Assembly: GCF_015666175.1 (NCBI RefSeq)
Contig: NZ_JADPIE010000006.1
Coordinates: forward strand, 1 to 64,000
DNA: 64,000 nt
Origin: Halonatronomonas betaini
Lineage (GTDB): Bacteria > Bacillota > Halanaerobiia > Halanaerobiales > Halarsenatibacteraceae
Reading direction: 5' to 3'
The position numbers and the translations under genes are program-made. A model generated the notes under the pieces. It searched no databases, was not told where the DNA came from, and saw only the letters and a list, made by a program, of their open reading frames with translations. The stretch's first letter is position 1; every line of letters begins with the position of its first letter. This document shows positions 1 through 7,920 of the stretch, in pieces.

Positions 1-30
1 AACTTTACCATCAGTAATTTTCTCAGGCAT
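1..30 (-). CDS. First codons of an unidentified gene, cut by the left edge
   Basis: An ATG at 28-30 on the minus strand opens a frame reading MPEKITDGKV before the window ends. A GAGG ribosome binding site lies a few bases upstream and a very good promoter lies at 91-119, so this is probably a real gene start. Ten residues are too few to name a product. Confidence 0.55.
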   Translation of the reverse strand, partial: MPEKITDGKV

Positions 31-90
31 AGCTTCCTCGCTTTCCCTTAATATAATTATATCATACTGCTGTTTTACTTACATAATCTT

Positions 91-119
91 AATATACCTT
101 TATTGGTATTATTTGTCAA
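91..119 (-). promoter_or_regulatory. Sigma-A promoter for the gene leaving the left edge
   Basis: On the minus strand a perfect -35 TTGACA (114-119) is followed after 17 bases by a -10 TATATT (91-96). The spacer carries an imperfect inverted repeat, AATACC-N6-GGTATA, which could be an operator. Spacing and sequence are seen; use is inferred. Confidence 0.75.
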
Positions 120-185
120 GTGGTTTATTCTACTCTTATGATCAAAGCTAGAATCTCATTAACTTTAGCCAGCATTTATTACTGG

Positions 186-216
186 ATAAAAAAAGACCAG
201 AGCTTATGGCCCTGGT
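186..216 (-). terminator. Rho-independent terminator after the nucleotidyltransferase gene
   Basis: The minus strand forms an 8-bp stem (196-203 with 209-216, one G-U pair) followed by seven T residues. It lies 64 bases beyond the stop codon of the gene at 280-696. Confidence 0.75.
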
Positions 217-279
217 AAGAAAGTTATTAAGAATATCTATCAAAAATTTGTTTTATACAATAATCAAAATCTTCAAGGT

Positions 280-696
280 TTATCTAATTTCCTCCCTCAA
301 ACCTTCCTTGAAATCCTCCCTGAAACGTTTCATTTTTATCCTGTAATCAAAATAATACTTCAGGACATTTTCGATAAAATCTGCCGTTTTTATTTCATCC
401 TGCTCATAGATCTTCTCGCCTTCTTTAATCACTTTATGTTTTAGCAAAATATTGCATTTATTAAGAGAGACAATATCGACTTCCTGGCCTATAATTTCCT
501 CAATTTCAGCCTCTAAGTTCATTTGCTTTAAAATTTCAGGAGGTTTTGAAAATAAGATTCCGAGATCTATATCGCTGCGGTCATTCTCATAATCGGTGCC
601 ATGGGAGCCAAAGATATATACTGTATTGATGTTATTATGGTTTTTAAAGAAATTTATCAATTTATCTTGATTAGGAATATTAATTTCTCTTTTCAT
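280..696 (-). CDS. Small nucleotidyltransferase (MNT/MntA-like)
   Basis: A 138-residue protein with the minimal nucleotidyltransferase signature. FGSHG is followed ten residues later by SDIDLGILF, giving the GS-x(n)-DxD catalytic pattern, with the third acidic strand at VDIVSL. Proteins of this family often act as the antitoxin (AMPylating MntA) of HEPN toxins. Here no HEPN partner is visible. The upstream same-strand neighbour is instead a UPF0175 protein, a family that usually pairs with PIN-type toxins. The start is an ATG with a GAGGGAT site seven bases upstream. The fold assignment is secure; the biological role is not. Confidence 0.8.
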   Translation of the reverse strand: MKREINIPNQDKLINFFKNHNNINTVYIFGSHGTDYENDRSDIDLGILFSKPPEILKQMNLEAEIEEIIGQEVDIVSLNKCNILLKHKVIKEGEKIYEQDEIKTADFIENVLKYYFDYRIKMKRFREDFKEGLREEIR

Positions 697-751
697 ATCT
701 TTTATCCCTCTTCCAAAAATAAATCACCTTAGAAGCTCAATTATTGTTTTA

Positions 752-1018
752 TCAACTACCATACTCAATATCCTCTTCTAAATTTTCTTCATTATAATGC
801 CTCTTTATTCCCCTTTTATTGAGTAAATCATGAAATTCCCACTTACTCATATCAGCTAATTCTCTGGCTTTCCCAAATGAAAGGATCTTTTCTTCATATA
901 AAGCCAGAGCTAATTCCTCCATCAATCTTTCCTCTTTCTCGCTTTCAGGCAATTTCATGGCCTGATAGACATCTTCTGGTATATTCAATACAAACTTCTT
1001 ATCTCCAGCCAGTTTCAT
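752..1018 (-). CDS. UPF0175 family protein, putative antitoxin
   Basis: An 88-residue protein matching the UPF0175 pattern: N-terminal strand VLNIPEDVYQAM, then a helical part with LALALYEEKILSFGKARELADMS and a basic C-terminal stretch around KRGIKRHY. Members are usually antitoxin-like DNA binders beside a DUF3368/PIN toxin gene. No such partner is present; the next gene downstream (57 bases on) is a small nucleotidyltransferase. It has a strong GGAGGG site before the ATG. The family call is by recognition of the pattern; the pairing with the nucleotidyltransferase is only positional. Confidence 0.65.
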   Translation of the reverse strand: MKLAGDKKFVLNIPEDVYQAMKLPESEKEERLMEELALALYEEKILSFGKARELADMSKWEFHDLLNKRGIKRHYNEENLEEDIEYGS

Positions 1019-1110
1019 AATAATCCCTCCATTTCAAAGGTTTAAATTTATATTTCTTATCTTCATTTTACCACATAAGACCACTATTTTCATTTATTCT
1101 ATCTTCCACC

Positions 1111-1160
1111 CCGGGCTAGACCTGGCTGCGGATTGGGTTTTCCTGGACCTTTCCAGAAAA
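1111..1160. repeat. Dispersed intergenic repeat, copy A
   Basis: Contains GGGCTAGACC and, after an extra stretch of about 17 bases, TTCCTGGACCTTTCCAGAAA. It shares its two blocks with copies at 2501, 15415, 24405 and 30651, and more weakly at 27672. The right block can fold as CTGGA-AAGG-TCCAG. It lies immediately beyond the stop codon of the gene at 1163. Confidence 0.7.
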
Positions 1161-1162
1161 CA

Positions 1163-2386
1163 TTAATGTTTCTTGGGTTTATCCAGCCGCTTGATTGTTT
1201 CCAGGAGGACGTTGGCTCCTTTTTCGATATCCTCCCAGTCTGTCCATTCATCGGGGCTGTGGCTGATGCCGTCTTTACTGGGCACAAAGATCATGCCTGT
1301 CGGGGCTACTCCGGCCATCGGGCCTGCATGGTGGCCTGAGCCGCTGAGGATATCCATGTAATCATAGCCCAGGCTTTTAGCTGCGCTGGCTATCTCCTGC
1401 TGGACAGCTTTGTTGAGATAGGTGCTCTCTTCATAATAGGTCTCTTTAATTTTTAAGCCTTTGATATTAAGGTCTTCGATTGACTTGAAGACTTTATTGA
1501 TATTTGCCTTTTCCATATCTCTGATCTCGATTAAAAACTCGACTTCATCTGGAATTATATTGACTGCGCCAGATTTCACCTTTATATCGCCAACTGTTAC
1601 TACCATCCGGCCGCCGTCTTGATTGAGCTTTTTAACTGTTTTCTCAAGCTCCAGGATGATTCTGCTGGCCTTGATTAAGGCGTCGTCCCGGAGTTCCATC
1701 GGTGTTGTTCCTGAATGGTCGGCCCTGCCTGTCGTTGTGGCTCTGTATCTGGAGATGCCTACTATTCCATTGACGACGCCGATTGGTTTTTCCATCTCTT
1801 CTAAGACCTGACCCTGTTCGATATGGAGTTCCAGGAAGTTTTTGATTCTGCTGGTATCGACTGCTGAAGCTTCGAGTTCGGCCTCGCCAAGCCTGGCTGA
1901 CCTTATCTGATTTAGCTCGTCGTATGAGAATTTGTCGCCGATAAAGGCCCTGCTCCCTAAATAAGGAGGATATTTTACCCCGGCCTCGCCATTAAAGACT
2001 GCTGCCACCAGTTTATGATTGCTCTGGTAGCCATTTTCTTTGAGCACCCTCAGGCATTCAACTGCTGCCAGCACCCCGAGGCTGCCGTCAAACAGGCCAC
2101 CTTTGACGACGGTATCGATATGGGAGCCGATCACTATCATCTCATCGGTCTGGTTTTCGCCAGGGAATATGCCAAAGAGGTTACCGATCGGGTCTGTATA
2201 AGTCTCCAGCCCTGCCTCTTCCATCTGCTCCCTGACAAACTCCTCTGCCTCTGTGTAAACTCTGGTATATGGCAGCCTGGTGATGCCTTTGTCGCCGATT
2301 GGTATTTCTTTATTTTCATCACCGGCAAAGCCGAACCAGCCCAGTCTGATTATGTTGTTTTTGAGTCTATCTAAATTTATATTCAT
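1163..2386 (-). CDS. M20-family carbamoylase/allantoate amidohydrolase-like protein, probably impaired
   Basis: A 407-residue member of the AllC/N-carbamoyl-L-amino-acid hydrolase group. Metal-site motifs are visible: H89-x-D91, D100 in LFDGSLGV, and H376 in SHSP. Where the paralogue at 5477 has the dimetal EEG (E134-E135), this copy reads E134-A135, so the expected metal-ligand glutamate is missing. GHDA near 352 has become GHHA. I chose the ATG at 2386 because it aligns with the paralogue and has GGAGGAGG seven bases upstream; the longer frame to 2416 has neither. It is more GC-rich than the paralogue. It may be non-catalytic or have altered specificity; not recognised beyond the family. 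Confidence 0.8.
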   Translation of the reverse strand: MNINLDRLKNNIIRLGWFGFAGDENKEIPIGDKGITRLPYTRVYTEAEEFVREQMEEAGLETYTDPIGNLFGIFPGENQTDEMIVIGSHIDTVVKGGLFDGSLGVLAAVECLRVLKENGYQSNHKLVAAVFNGEAGVKYPPYLGSRAFIGDKFSYDELNQIRSARLGEAELEASAVDTSRIKNFLELHIEQGQVLEEMEKPIGVVNGIVGISRYRATTTGRADHSGTTPMELRDDALIKASRIILELEKTVKKLNQDGGRMVVTVGDIKVKSGAVNIIPDEVEFLIEIRDMEKANINKVFKSIEDLNIKGLKIKETYYEESTYLNKAVQQEIASAAKSLGYDYMDILSGSGHHAGPMAGVAPTGMIFVPSKDGISHSPDEWTDWEDIEKGANVLLETIKRLDKPKKH

Positions 2387-2410
2387 TAGCTTCCTCCTCC
2401 AACGAATTTT

Positions 2411-2524
2411 AGTCATGCCTACCTGATTTAGTCTTGCTTACCTGGAACAGTCATGTCTACCTAAGTTAATCTTGCTTACCTGGATTGGTCTCGTCTTTCT
2501 GAGTTAGTCTTGCCTGGACCTGCC
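2411..2524. repeat. Tandem array of six 19-bp units
   Basis: Units start at 2411, 2430, 2449, 2468, 2487 and 2506, each exactly 19 bases, on the pattern AGTCTTGCTTACCTGGATT with growing divergence. The last unit runs into copy F of the dispersed repeat. The array lies in the leader of the gene at 1163-2386. With the partial repeat at 2614 and the terminator at 2648 it accounts for most of the gap 2387-2735. Confidence 0.85.
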
Positions 2525-2530
2525 AGGGAA
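2501..2530. repeat. Dispersed intergenic repeat, copy F, at the end of the 19-bp array
   Basis: GAGTTAGTCTTGCCTGGACC followed by TGCCAGGGAA aligns with the GTTAGACCTTCCTGGACC and TTTCCAGAAA blocks of the other copies. A partial left block (CCGGGGTAGACTTTC) recurs at about 2618-2632. Confidence 0.55.
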
Positions 2531-2647
2531 TGTTTTGGTTATTTTGTTTAATTATATCACAACCTGGTGATTGAGGCCAGAGATTAAGTCAACTGGGTAT
2601 GATTAAGCCAGACTAACCGGGGTAGACTTTCTTAAAAACCATTAAAT

Positions 2648-2689
2648 AAAGCCCAGAGTGAGAGAATATATTCTCTCACTCTGGGCTTT
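2648..2689 (-). terminator. Terminator: perfect 42-bp palindrome
   Basis: Twenty-one bases (2648-2668) are exactly complementary to the next twenty-one (2669-2689), with no true loop. On the minus strand it lies 47 bases past the stop of the gene at 2736 and is followed by a T-rich stretch. It ends the long catabolic operon and probably works in both directions. Confidence 0.8.
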
Positions 2690-2735
2690 AAGCAAATATT
2701 AATACCTATAATTTTAAATTCTCATCTAGTTTAAA

Positions 2736-4034
2736 TTAAATATCTGCCAGTAATTCAAGATATTCTTCTTTAGTTAGCTTGGGTTCATACTGATTAATTA
2801 CTTTATTGGCCCTGGCAGCATCATCTACGAGTAAATCTATTAATGTTAGCGCCATTAATTTAGCTGATAAGATGTATGCTGTCTCAGGATCTTTCATTCT
2901 AAAGTTTCTGGTGTGAATATCTCCTTCTACACCACCAATAAATGGATGAAGTCCTGGCATGATATGTGTAATATCACCAAAATCAAAGGAGCCGGTAAAA
3001 CTTACACCTCTGACTATTTCTTCTTCAGTAACAAGGCCATCAGTGTTTTCATGTAGAATATCATCTAAATTTTCATCATTTAGAAGGGGCATATAGCCTG
3101 GGATATCATTTATATCAACATCAGCACCTATAGCCATGCCACCGGCACGGAGGGCATTATTCACTTTTTTATTTGCCTCCATTAGAGCATCAATAGTCCG
3201 GCCTCTAACATAGGATTCCATCCTGACATCTGCTGGAACAATATTAACTATATCGCCACCTTTGGTAATTATCGGGTGGACTCTTATTCTATCCTCATCT
3301 TTAAAGGTCTCCCTCAGGGCATTAATATTATTAATCGCCAGCATTGCTGCATTGAGGGCATTTATTCCCTGATCAGGGGCACCACCGGCATGGGCTTCTT
3401 TACCGGTAAATTGAACTTTTTTACCAACAAAGCCATTACCACTAGGGCTAATTAAAACTTTTTTGTCCTGTAAATCCATCGAGTGGATCATCATTGAGAT
3501 ATCAATATCATCGAAATGGCCTCGTTTTATCATTTCCTGTTTGCCGCCAAGATAACTTATTTCTCCGTTTTCTTTTAAGTCCAAGCGATACTCTATCTCT
3601 ACATATTCTTCAGCAGGGACTGCCATAAATTCAATCTGCCCTGCCAGTTGATCGAGTACTGACTGATCATTTAGGCCAAATGCGACACCAAGCATTGCTG
3701 CTGTTTGGATATTATGACCACAGGCATGGACGGCACCTGTTTTCGGGTCAGCATCAGGATGTTCTCTACAGATAACAGCATCCAGTTCTCCCATGACAGC
3801 AATTTGGGGACCTTTTTTTCCTGTGTCAAGGATCCCATTACATCCAGTAACTGCCAGGTTTTTCTCAGGGTTGAGTCCTAGCTTATCCATTTCATCAAAA
3901 ACTAAATCTGTTGCAAAATTCTCTTTATAGCCGAGCTCCGGGTTATTATATATTTTCTCGCCAATTTCAATTATTTTATCTTTATTGGCTTCAATATTCT
4001 CTAAAGCTTTATTTTTCAGTTCTCTGATATTCAA
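2736..4034 (-). CDS. M20 metallopeptidase/amidohydrolase, AbgB-like
   Basis: A 432-residue cytoplasmic M20 amidohydrolase. The metal-binding motifs are intact: GELDAV (82-87), HACGHN (103-108) and the AEE pair near 142. Length and pattern fit the aminobenzoyl-glutamate/N-acyl amino acid hydrolase branch, which cleaves an amide bond next to an amino acid. The start is a TTG with GGAGGTG nine bases upstream. It is the last gene of the operon that begins with glyA and follows a two-gene membrane protein, so it probably acts on a compound moved by that protein. The substrate cannot be read from sequence. Confidence 0.85.
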   Translation of the reverse strand: MNIRELKNKALENIEANKDKIIEIGEKIYNNPELGYKENFATDLVFDEMDKLGLNPEKNLAVTGCNGILDTGKKGPQIAVMGELDAVICREHPDADPKTGAVHACGHNIQTAAMLGVAFGLNDQSVLDQLAGQIEFMAVPAEEYVEIEYRLDLKENGEISYLGGKQEMIKRGHFDDIDISMMIHSMDLQDKKVLISPSGNGFVGKKVQFTGKEAHAGGAPDQGINALNAAMLAINNINALRETFKDEDRIRVHPIITKGGDIVNIVPADVRMESYVRGRTIDALMEANKKVNNALRAGGMAIGADVDINDIPGYMPLLNDENLDDILHENTDGLVTEEEIVRGVSFTGSFDFGDITHIMPGLHPFIGGVEGDIHTRNFRMKDPETAYILSAKLMALTLIDLLVDDAARANKVINQYEPKLTKEEYLELLADI

Positions 4035-4103
4035 ATTATCACACCTCCAGTTTATAGTTAAGAGGCAGCCAATTTATCTGGCTGCCTGATTTTATAGGTA
4101 GAT

Positions 4104-4571
4104 TTAAATAATTCCCTGCATTGTTAAAACAATATGTGCAACAATGGCTGAACCAAAGAAGGTCCCAACAAATACAAATATGGCAACGACAAAGACTTTC
4201 CAGCTTAGGGATTTTAGCTTCTGGATTTTGTTACCGACAGAAATACCGGCAAAGGCAAGAATTGGGGTAGTAGTCCCTAAAAATTCTATTCTATCAGTGT
4301 ATTCAAGAAAGATATCCTGAGTGGGCATAAATGGCATTGAAAGTAATAGAGCTGCCAGTGATGCCCAGGCAAAGGCTGGAAATCGGATATTAGGAAAGGC
4401 ATCTTTGATTATTAAAGCAAGCTGAGATAAAACTATGATCATTATCATCCCAGGTATTGCTTCAATAGCATCATGGCCATAACCAATTCTCTGTCCAACC
4501 AGGATCATAATACCAACTACTATTAATACTTTTAGCTGATTTATTATTTTTCTACCATCTAATTTACCCAT
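4104..4571 (-). CDS. Small integral membrane protein, partner of the DUF3100 protein
   Basis: A 155-residue protein with about five hydrophobic segments: 15-33, 37-52, 65-80, 95-112 and 123-150 roughly. Its start codon shares one base with the stop codon of the upstream membrane gene (TAATG), so the two are translated together and are likely subunits of one complex. Small partners of this size next to DUF3100 proteins occur in amino-acid and peptide utilisation clusters. I infer a two-component transporter, but transport activity and substrate are not shown by the sequence. Confidence 0.65.
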   Translation of the reverse strand: MGKLDGRKIINQLKVLIVVGIMILVGQRIGYGHDAIEAIPGMIMIIVLSQLALIIKDAFPNIRFPAFAWASLAALLLSMPFMPTQDIFLEYTDRIEFLGTTTPILAFAGISVGNKIQKLKSLSWKVFVVAIFVFVGTFFGSAIVAHIVLTMQGII

Positions 4572-5458
4572 TATTTATCCTCCTTCTTTTTGCCTCTTCC
4601 AAGGATGGGCTCAAGTTTATCATATAAGAAGTTTACTAGTGGTACTGCAACAAAAACTACAACATATAATCCTGTAACACCGGTAAGCATATTACTGGTT
4701 GCGGCATAGGCTAGAACTGTTTCTGACATTTCTGGTACTGCTTCAGCAAGAGAACCAGAACCAGCTGCCATCATACTGCCACTACCCATGCCTGTTCCCA
4801 TAGCCAGAGCCAGTGGATGGAGTCCGGTAACAGTTGAGAATGCACCAAGTATTCCAAAAAAGATTGTACCAAAAACAGTACCTGTCAGATAGGTTCCCAA
4901 TACACCTGTACCCTCAGGGGAATCTATTCCGTATTTTTCTCCGATAACTCCTAATGTCGGCTCACGGGCAATACTTACAGTTGCACCAACAGCCTCTCTT
5001 TTCATTCCTAATAATAAGGCTATCGGGAGTGATATAAAGATTGTACCTAAATTACCTAATTCCTGGAGTAATAATGCAGGTCCAGCTTCTATTATTGCAA
5101 CTATATCAGGGCCGACTAAGGTTCCATACTTTACACCCAGGGGTAAAAGTGAAATCATTACTATTGGAGCTGCTAGTTCCATCACATCATCATCGACCAG
5201 TTCTCTTAATACTCCAATTTTTGAACCGAGCAAATCTGGAGTTATTGTCATTCCAATAACTACTGCAAAAAGCATTGGCAATAATACAACTTCTCCTGGT
5301 CCAAGCTCAAATTCCTGGGTACCTATAAATTCTGAAATGATTACAATTGCAAAAACAACTGCATAGATTTTAATGAAAATATTTAATCGATTATTAGTTT
5401 CAATGACTTCTGCTATAGTTTTGCCATTATTATTATTCTGTTTTTTATTTTCACTCAT
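4571..5458 (-). CDS. DUF3100-family integral membrane protein
   Basis: A 295-residue protein with a polar Asn/Lys-rich N-terminus (1-25), then about eight to nine membrane segments separated by short loops, with a Gly/Ser/Met-rich stretch near 220-235 and a charged C-terminal tail. It matches what I recall of DUF3100 proteins, which are uncharacterised. It lies between carbamoylase (18 bases upstream) and its small partner (1-base overlap) in an operon of amide hydrolases, so it probably imports or exports the substrate or product of those enzymes. The ribosome binding site GGGAGG is good. Confidence 0.7.
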   Translation of the reverse strand: MSENKKQNNNNGKTIAEVIETNNRLNIFIKIYAVVFAIVIISEFIGTQEFELGPGEVVLLPMLFAVVIGMTITPDLLGSKIGVLRELVDDDVMELAAPIVMISLLPLGVKYGTLVGPDIVAIIEAGPALLLQELGNLGTIFISLPIALLLGMKREAVGATVSIAREPTLGVIGEKYGIDSPEGTGVLGTYLTGTVFGTIFFGILGAFSTVTGLHPLALAMGTGMGSGSMMAAGSGSLAEAVPEMSETVLAYAATSNMLTGVTGLYVVVFVAVPLVNFLYDKLEPILGRGKKKEDK

Positions 5459-5476
5459 AAAATTTGACCTCCCTGT

Positions 5477-6694
5477 TTAATTCTTATTATCAAGCTTTTT
5501 AACTGTCTCAAGTATTAGATTTGCTCCTTTTTCAACATCCTGCCAGTCTGTCCATTCTTCAGGACTATGACTTATTCCATCCTTACTTGGTACAAAGACC
5601 ATTCCAGCTGATGTTACTCTAGCCATTGGACTGGCATCATGGCCGGCTCCGCTTAGCATCTTAAGATAATCATAATTTAATGCTTCAGCTGCACCAGCTA
5701 TTTCCTTTTGAACTTTCTTATCTAAATATACACCTCCTTCATGGAATTGTTCTTCAATCTCTAATCCTTTGACTTCAAGGTTTTCAATTGACTTTATAGC
5801 TTTATCAATATTTTCTTTTTCCATATCTCTTAATTCAATGGAAAATTCGGTTCCGCCAGGTATTACATTGACAGCACCAGGTTTAAGATTAAGCTGGCCA
5901 ACTGTGCCTACCATTCGGCCATGATCTCCATTGAGTTCTTTAACAATTCTATTTATCTCTAAAATAACTTTGCTGGCTTTAAGAAGTGCGTCATCTCTCA
6001 TATCCATTGGAGTTGTGCCGGCATGATTGGGTTTGCCTGTTACTAAAGCTTTATATCTGGATATACCAACAATCCCCTCAACTATGCCAATATTTTTGGC
6101 TTTCTCTTTTAAGACCTGCCCCTGTTCAATGTGAAGTTCAAGATAGTTTTTTATTTTTTCAGTATTTACTGCTGATTCTTTAAGCTCTTTTTCTCCAACT
6201 CCTGTATCTGCTAGCTCCTTTATTTCTTTATCAGAGAATTTATCACCAATAAAGGCCCGGCTACCAAGATAACCAGGGTATTTAACGCCTTCTTCTCCGG
6301 TAAATACTGCTGCTATAAGGTCATGATTGTTCTGATAGTTGTTTTCTTTTAGCACCCTTAGAGATTCTACTGCTGCCATCACCCCAAGGCTACCATCAAA
6401 TAAACCGCCATTTATTACTGTATCTATGTGGGAACCGATTACGATCATTTCACCTTTTTCACTTTTGCCTGACAGCTTTCCAAATAAGTTTCCTGCTGGA
6501 TCTTTCCATACTTTTAGTCCAGCTTTTTCCATGAGCTCTCGAACATAATCCTCTGCCTTTAAATAATCAGTGCTATATGGCAATCTGGTAATACCATTAT
6601 CTCCAGCTGGTATTTCTTTATCTGGGTTGCCATCAAAACCGAACCAGCCCAATTCTATTAAATTATTTTTAAGCCTCTCTAAATTTATCTTCAT
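5477..6694 (-). CDS. Zn-dependent carbamoylase / ureido-acid amidohydrolase (M20, AllC-AmaB type)
   Basis: A 405-residue cytoplasmic enzyme with a full set of motifs: H89-x-D91, D100 in LFDGSLGV, the E134-E135 pair in GEEGVKYP, GAGHDA at 349-354 and H376 in SHSP. The family removes the carbamoyl (or ureido) group from N-carbamoyl amino acids, allantoate or ureidoglycine, giving ammonia, CO2 and an amino compound. It lies 14 bases after an M20D hydrolase and 18 before the DUF3100 gene. A close paralogue at 1163-2386 lacks E135 and D353. The exact substrate is unknown; neighbouring SHMT suggests a glycine- or serine-related amino acid (inference). Confidence 0.85.
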   Translation of the reverse strand: MKINLERLKNNLIELGWFGFDGNPDKEIPAGDNGITRLPYSTDYLKAEDYVRELMEKAGLKVWKDPAGNLFGKLSGKSEKGEMIVIGSHIDTVINGGLFDGSLGVMAAVESLRVLKENNYQNNHDLIAAVFTGEEGVKYPGYLGSRAFIGDKFSDKEIKELADTGVGEKELKESAVNTEKIKNYLELHIEQGQVLKEKAKNIGIVEGIVGISRYKALVTGKPNHAGTTPMDMRDDALLKASKVILEINRIVKELNGDHGRMVGTVGQLNLKPGAVNVIPGGTEFSIELRDMEKENIDKAIKSIENLEVKGLEIEEQFHEGGVYLDKKVQKEIAGAAEALNYDYLKMLSGAGHDASPMARVTSAGMVFVPSKDGISHSPEEWTDWQDVEKGANLILETVKKLDNKN

Positions 6695-6708
6695 TTAATT
6701 ATTCCACC

Positions 6709-7887
6709 TCAACTATTTGAGTTAAAAAATTCGATAACAGCCTGGGCAAGTGAGCCGGCTCCAATCGGAATAGCAGTTTCATCAACATTATATTTTGGGT
6801 GATGCCATTGATGGACTATCCCCTCATCTTCATTTCTAACACCTAAAAACATGAAACAACCAGGGACTTCTTGCATATACATAGCAAAGTCTTCTCCACC
6901 ACCGGTTGGTTCCGGTTCAATGAGACCATCTTCACCTGCAATTTTTTGAACAGCTTTTGCTGCATGTCCGGCCATCTCATTGTCATTAATAACTGCAGGC
7001 AAATCATTTATATATTCTATTTCAGCCTCGGTATCATGTGCTGCACAGGTGTTATTTACAATATTCTTTAATAGTTCAGGAAGTTGTTCCCGAACCTCAG
7101 GTTTAAAGGAACGGCCTGTTCCTGTCAGTTTTACTTCTTCAGAAATCACATTATTGGCAGTCCCACCATTAATTGTTCCAAAAGAAATTACTGCTGTTTC
7201 AAATGGGGAGATTCTTCTGCTAACTATTGTCTGTAAGTTTTGGATTATTGAAGAGGCGGCTACTATTGAATCTCTGGTATGATGGGGAATAGCACCATGA
7301 CCACCCTCGCCTTTAATTGTAATTTTTATGGTATCTACTGCTGCCATTAACGGGCCATATTTAACACCTACCTGGCCAGCAGGTATATCTGGTTTTGTAT
7401 GGAGGCCAAAGATGGCGTCAACATCAGGGTTTGAGAGAACTCCATCTTCAATCATTGCCTTTGCTCCTTTGTTTATTTCTTCAGCTGGCTGAAAGATAAA
7501 TTTTACCTGGCCAGGTATCTCATCTCTTTTTTCACTTAAGAGCATTGCTGCTCCAAGCAGGGAGGTTGTATGGACATCATGGCCGCAGGCGTGCATTTTC
7601 CCTGGGTTTTCTGATTTAAACGGAATATCATTCTGTTCTTCAATTGGCAGGGCATCGATATCTCCTCTTAAAGCAACCACCGGTCCAGGCTTTTCTTTAT
7701 TAAGAATGCCGACAACCCCTGTCTTTCCAACTCCTCTTGTAACATCAATATCATGTTCTTTTAAAATTTCTTCTATTAGATCTCCAGTCTCATGCTCCTC
7801 AAAGCTCAATTCAGGGTTCCTGTGAATTTTTCTTCTGATTTTTACTAGCTTCTCTTTTAAAGCCTGACTCTCTTCTCTTAGATTCAT
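6709..7887 (-). CDS. M20D amidohydrolase (hippurate/N-acyl-amino-acid hydrolase type)
   Basis: A 392-residue enzyme with M20D motifs: RGDIDALP (74-81), HACGHD (99-104), the catalytic pair in QPAEE (133-137), and a typical lid domain around GEGGHGAIPHH. Relatives hydrolyse N-acyl amino acids such as hippurate or N-acetyl-diaminopimelate. It follows glyA by 33 bases and precedes carbamoylase by 14, so it is co-transcribed. Its likely job is releasing an amino acid from an acylated form, feeding the SHMT reaction or acting before or after carbamoyl removal; which of these is not known. Confidence 0.85.
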   Translation of the reverse strand: MNLREESQALKEKLVKIRRKIHRNPELSFEEHETGDLIEEILKEHDIDVTRGVGKTGVVGILNKEKPGPVVALRGDIDALPIEEQNDIPFKSENPGKMHACGHDVHTTSLLGAAMLLSEKRDEIPGQVKFIFQPAEEINKGAKAMIEDGVLSNPDVDAIFGLHTKPDIPAGQVGVKYGPLMAAVDTIKITIKGEGGHGAIPHHTRDSIVAASSIIQNLQTIVSRRISPFETAVISFGTINGGTANNVISEEVKLTGTGRSFKPEVREQLPELLKNIVNNTCAAHDTEAEIEYINDLPAVINDNEMAGHAAKAVQKIAGEDGLIEPEPTGGGEDFAMYMQEVPGCFMFLGVRNEDEGIVHQWHHPKYNVDETAIPIGAGSLAQAVIEFFNSNS

Positions 7888-7920
7888 AATCAGTCCTCCC
7901 TGAAATAATTTTATTGGTAA

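Noticed and set aside
2411-2524. CRISPR-like array
   Set aside because: Units are 19 bases with no spacers between them, and no cas genes are present.
2648-2689. The 42-bp perfect palindrome as an operator or recombination site
   Set aside because: It lies right after an operon end with T-rich flanks and no promoter nearby; a terminator explains it better, though cruciform use cannot be excluded.
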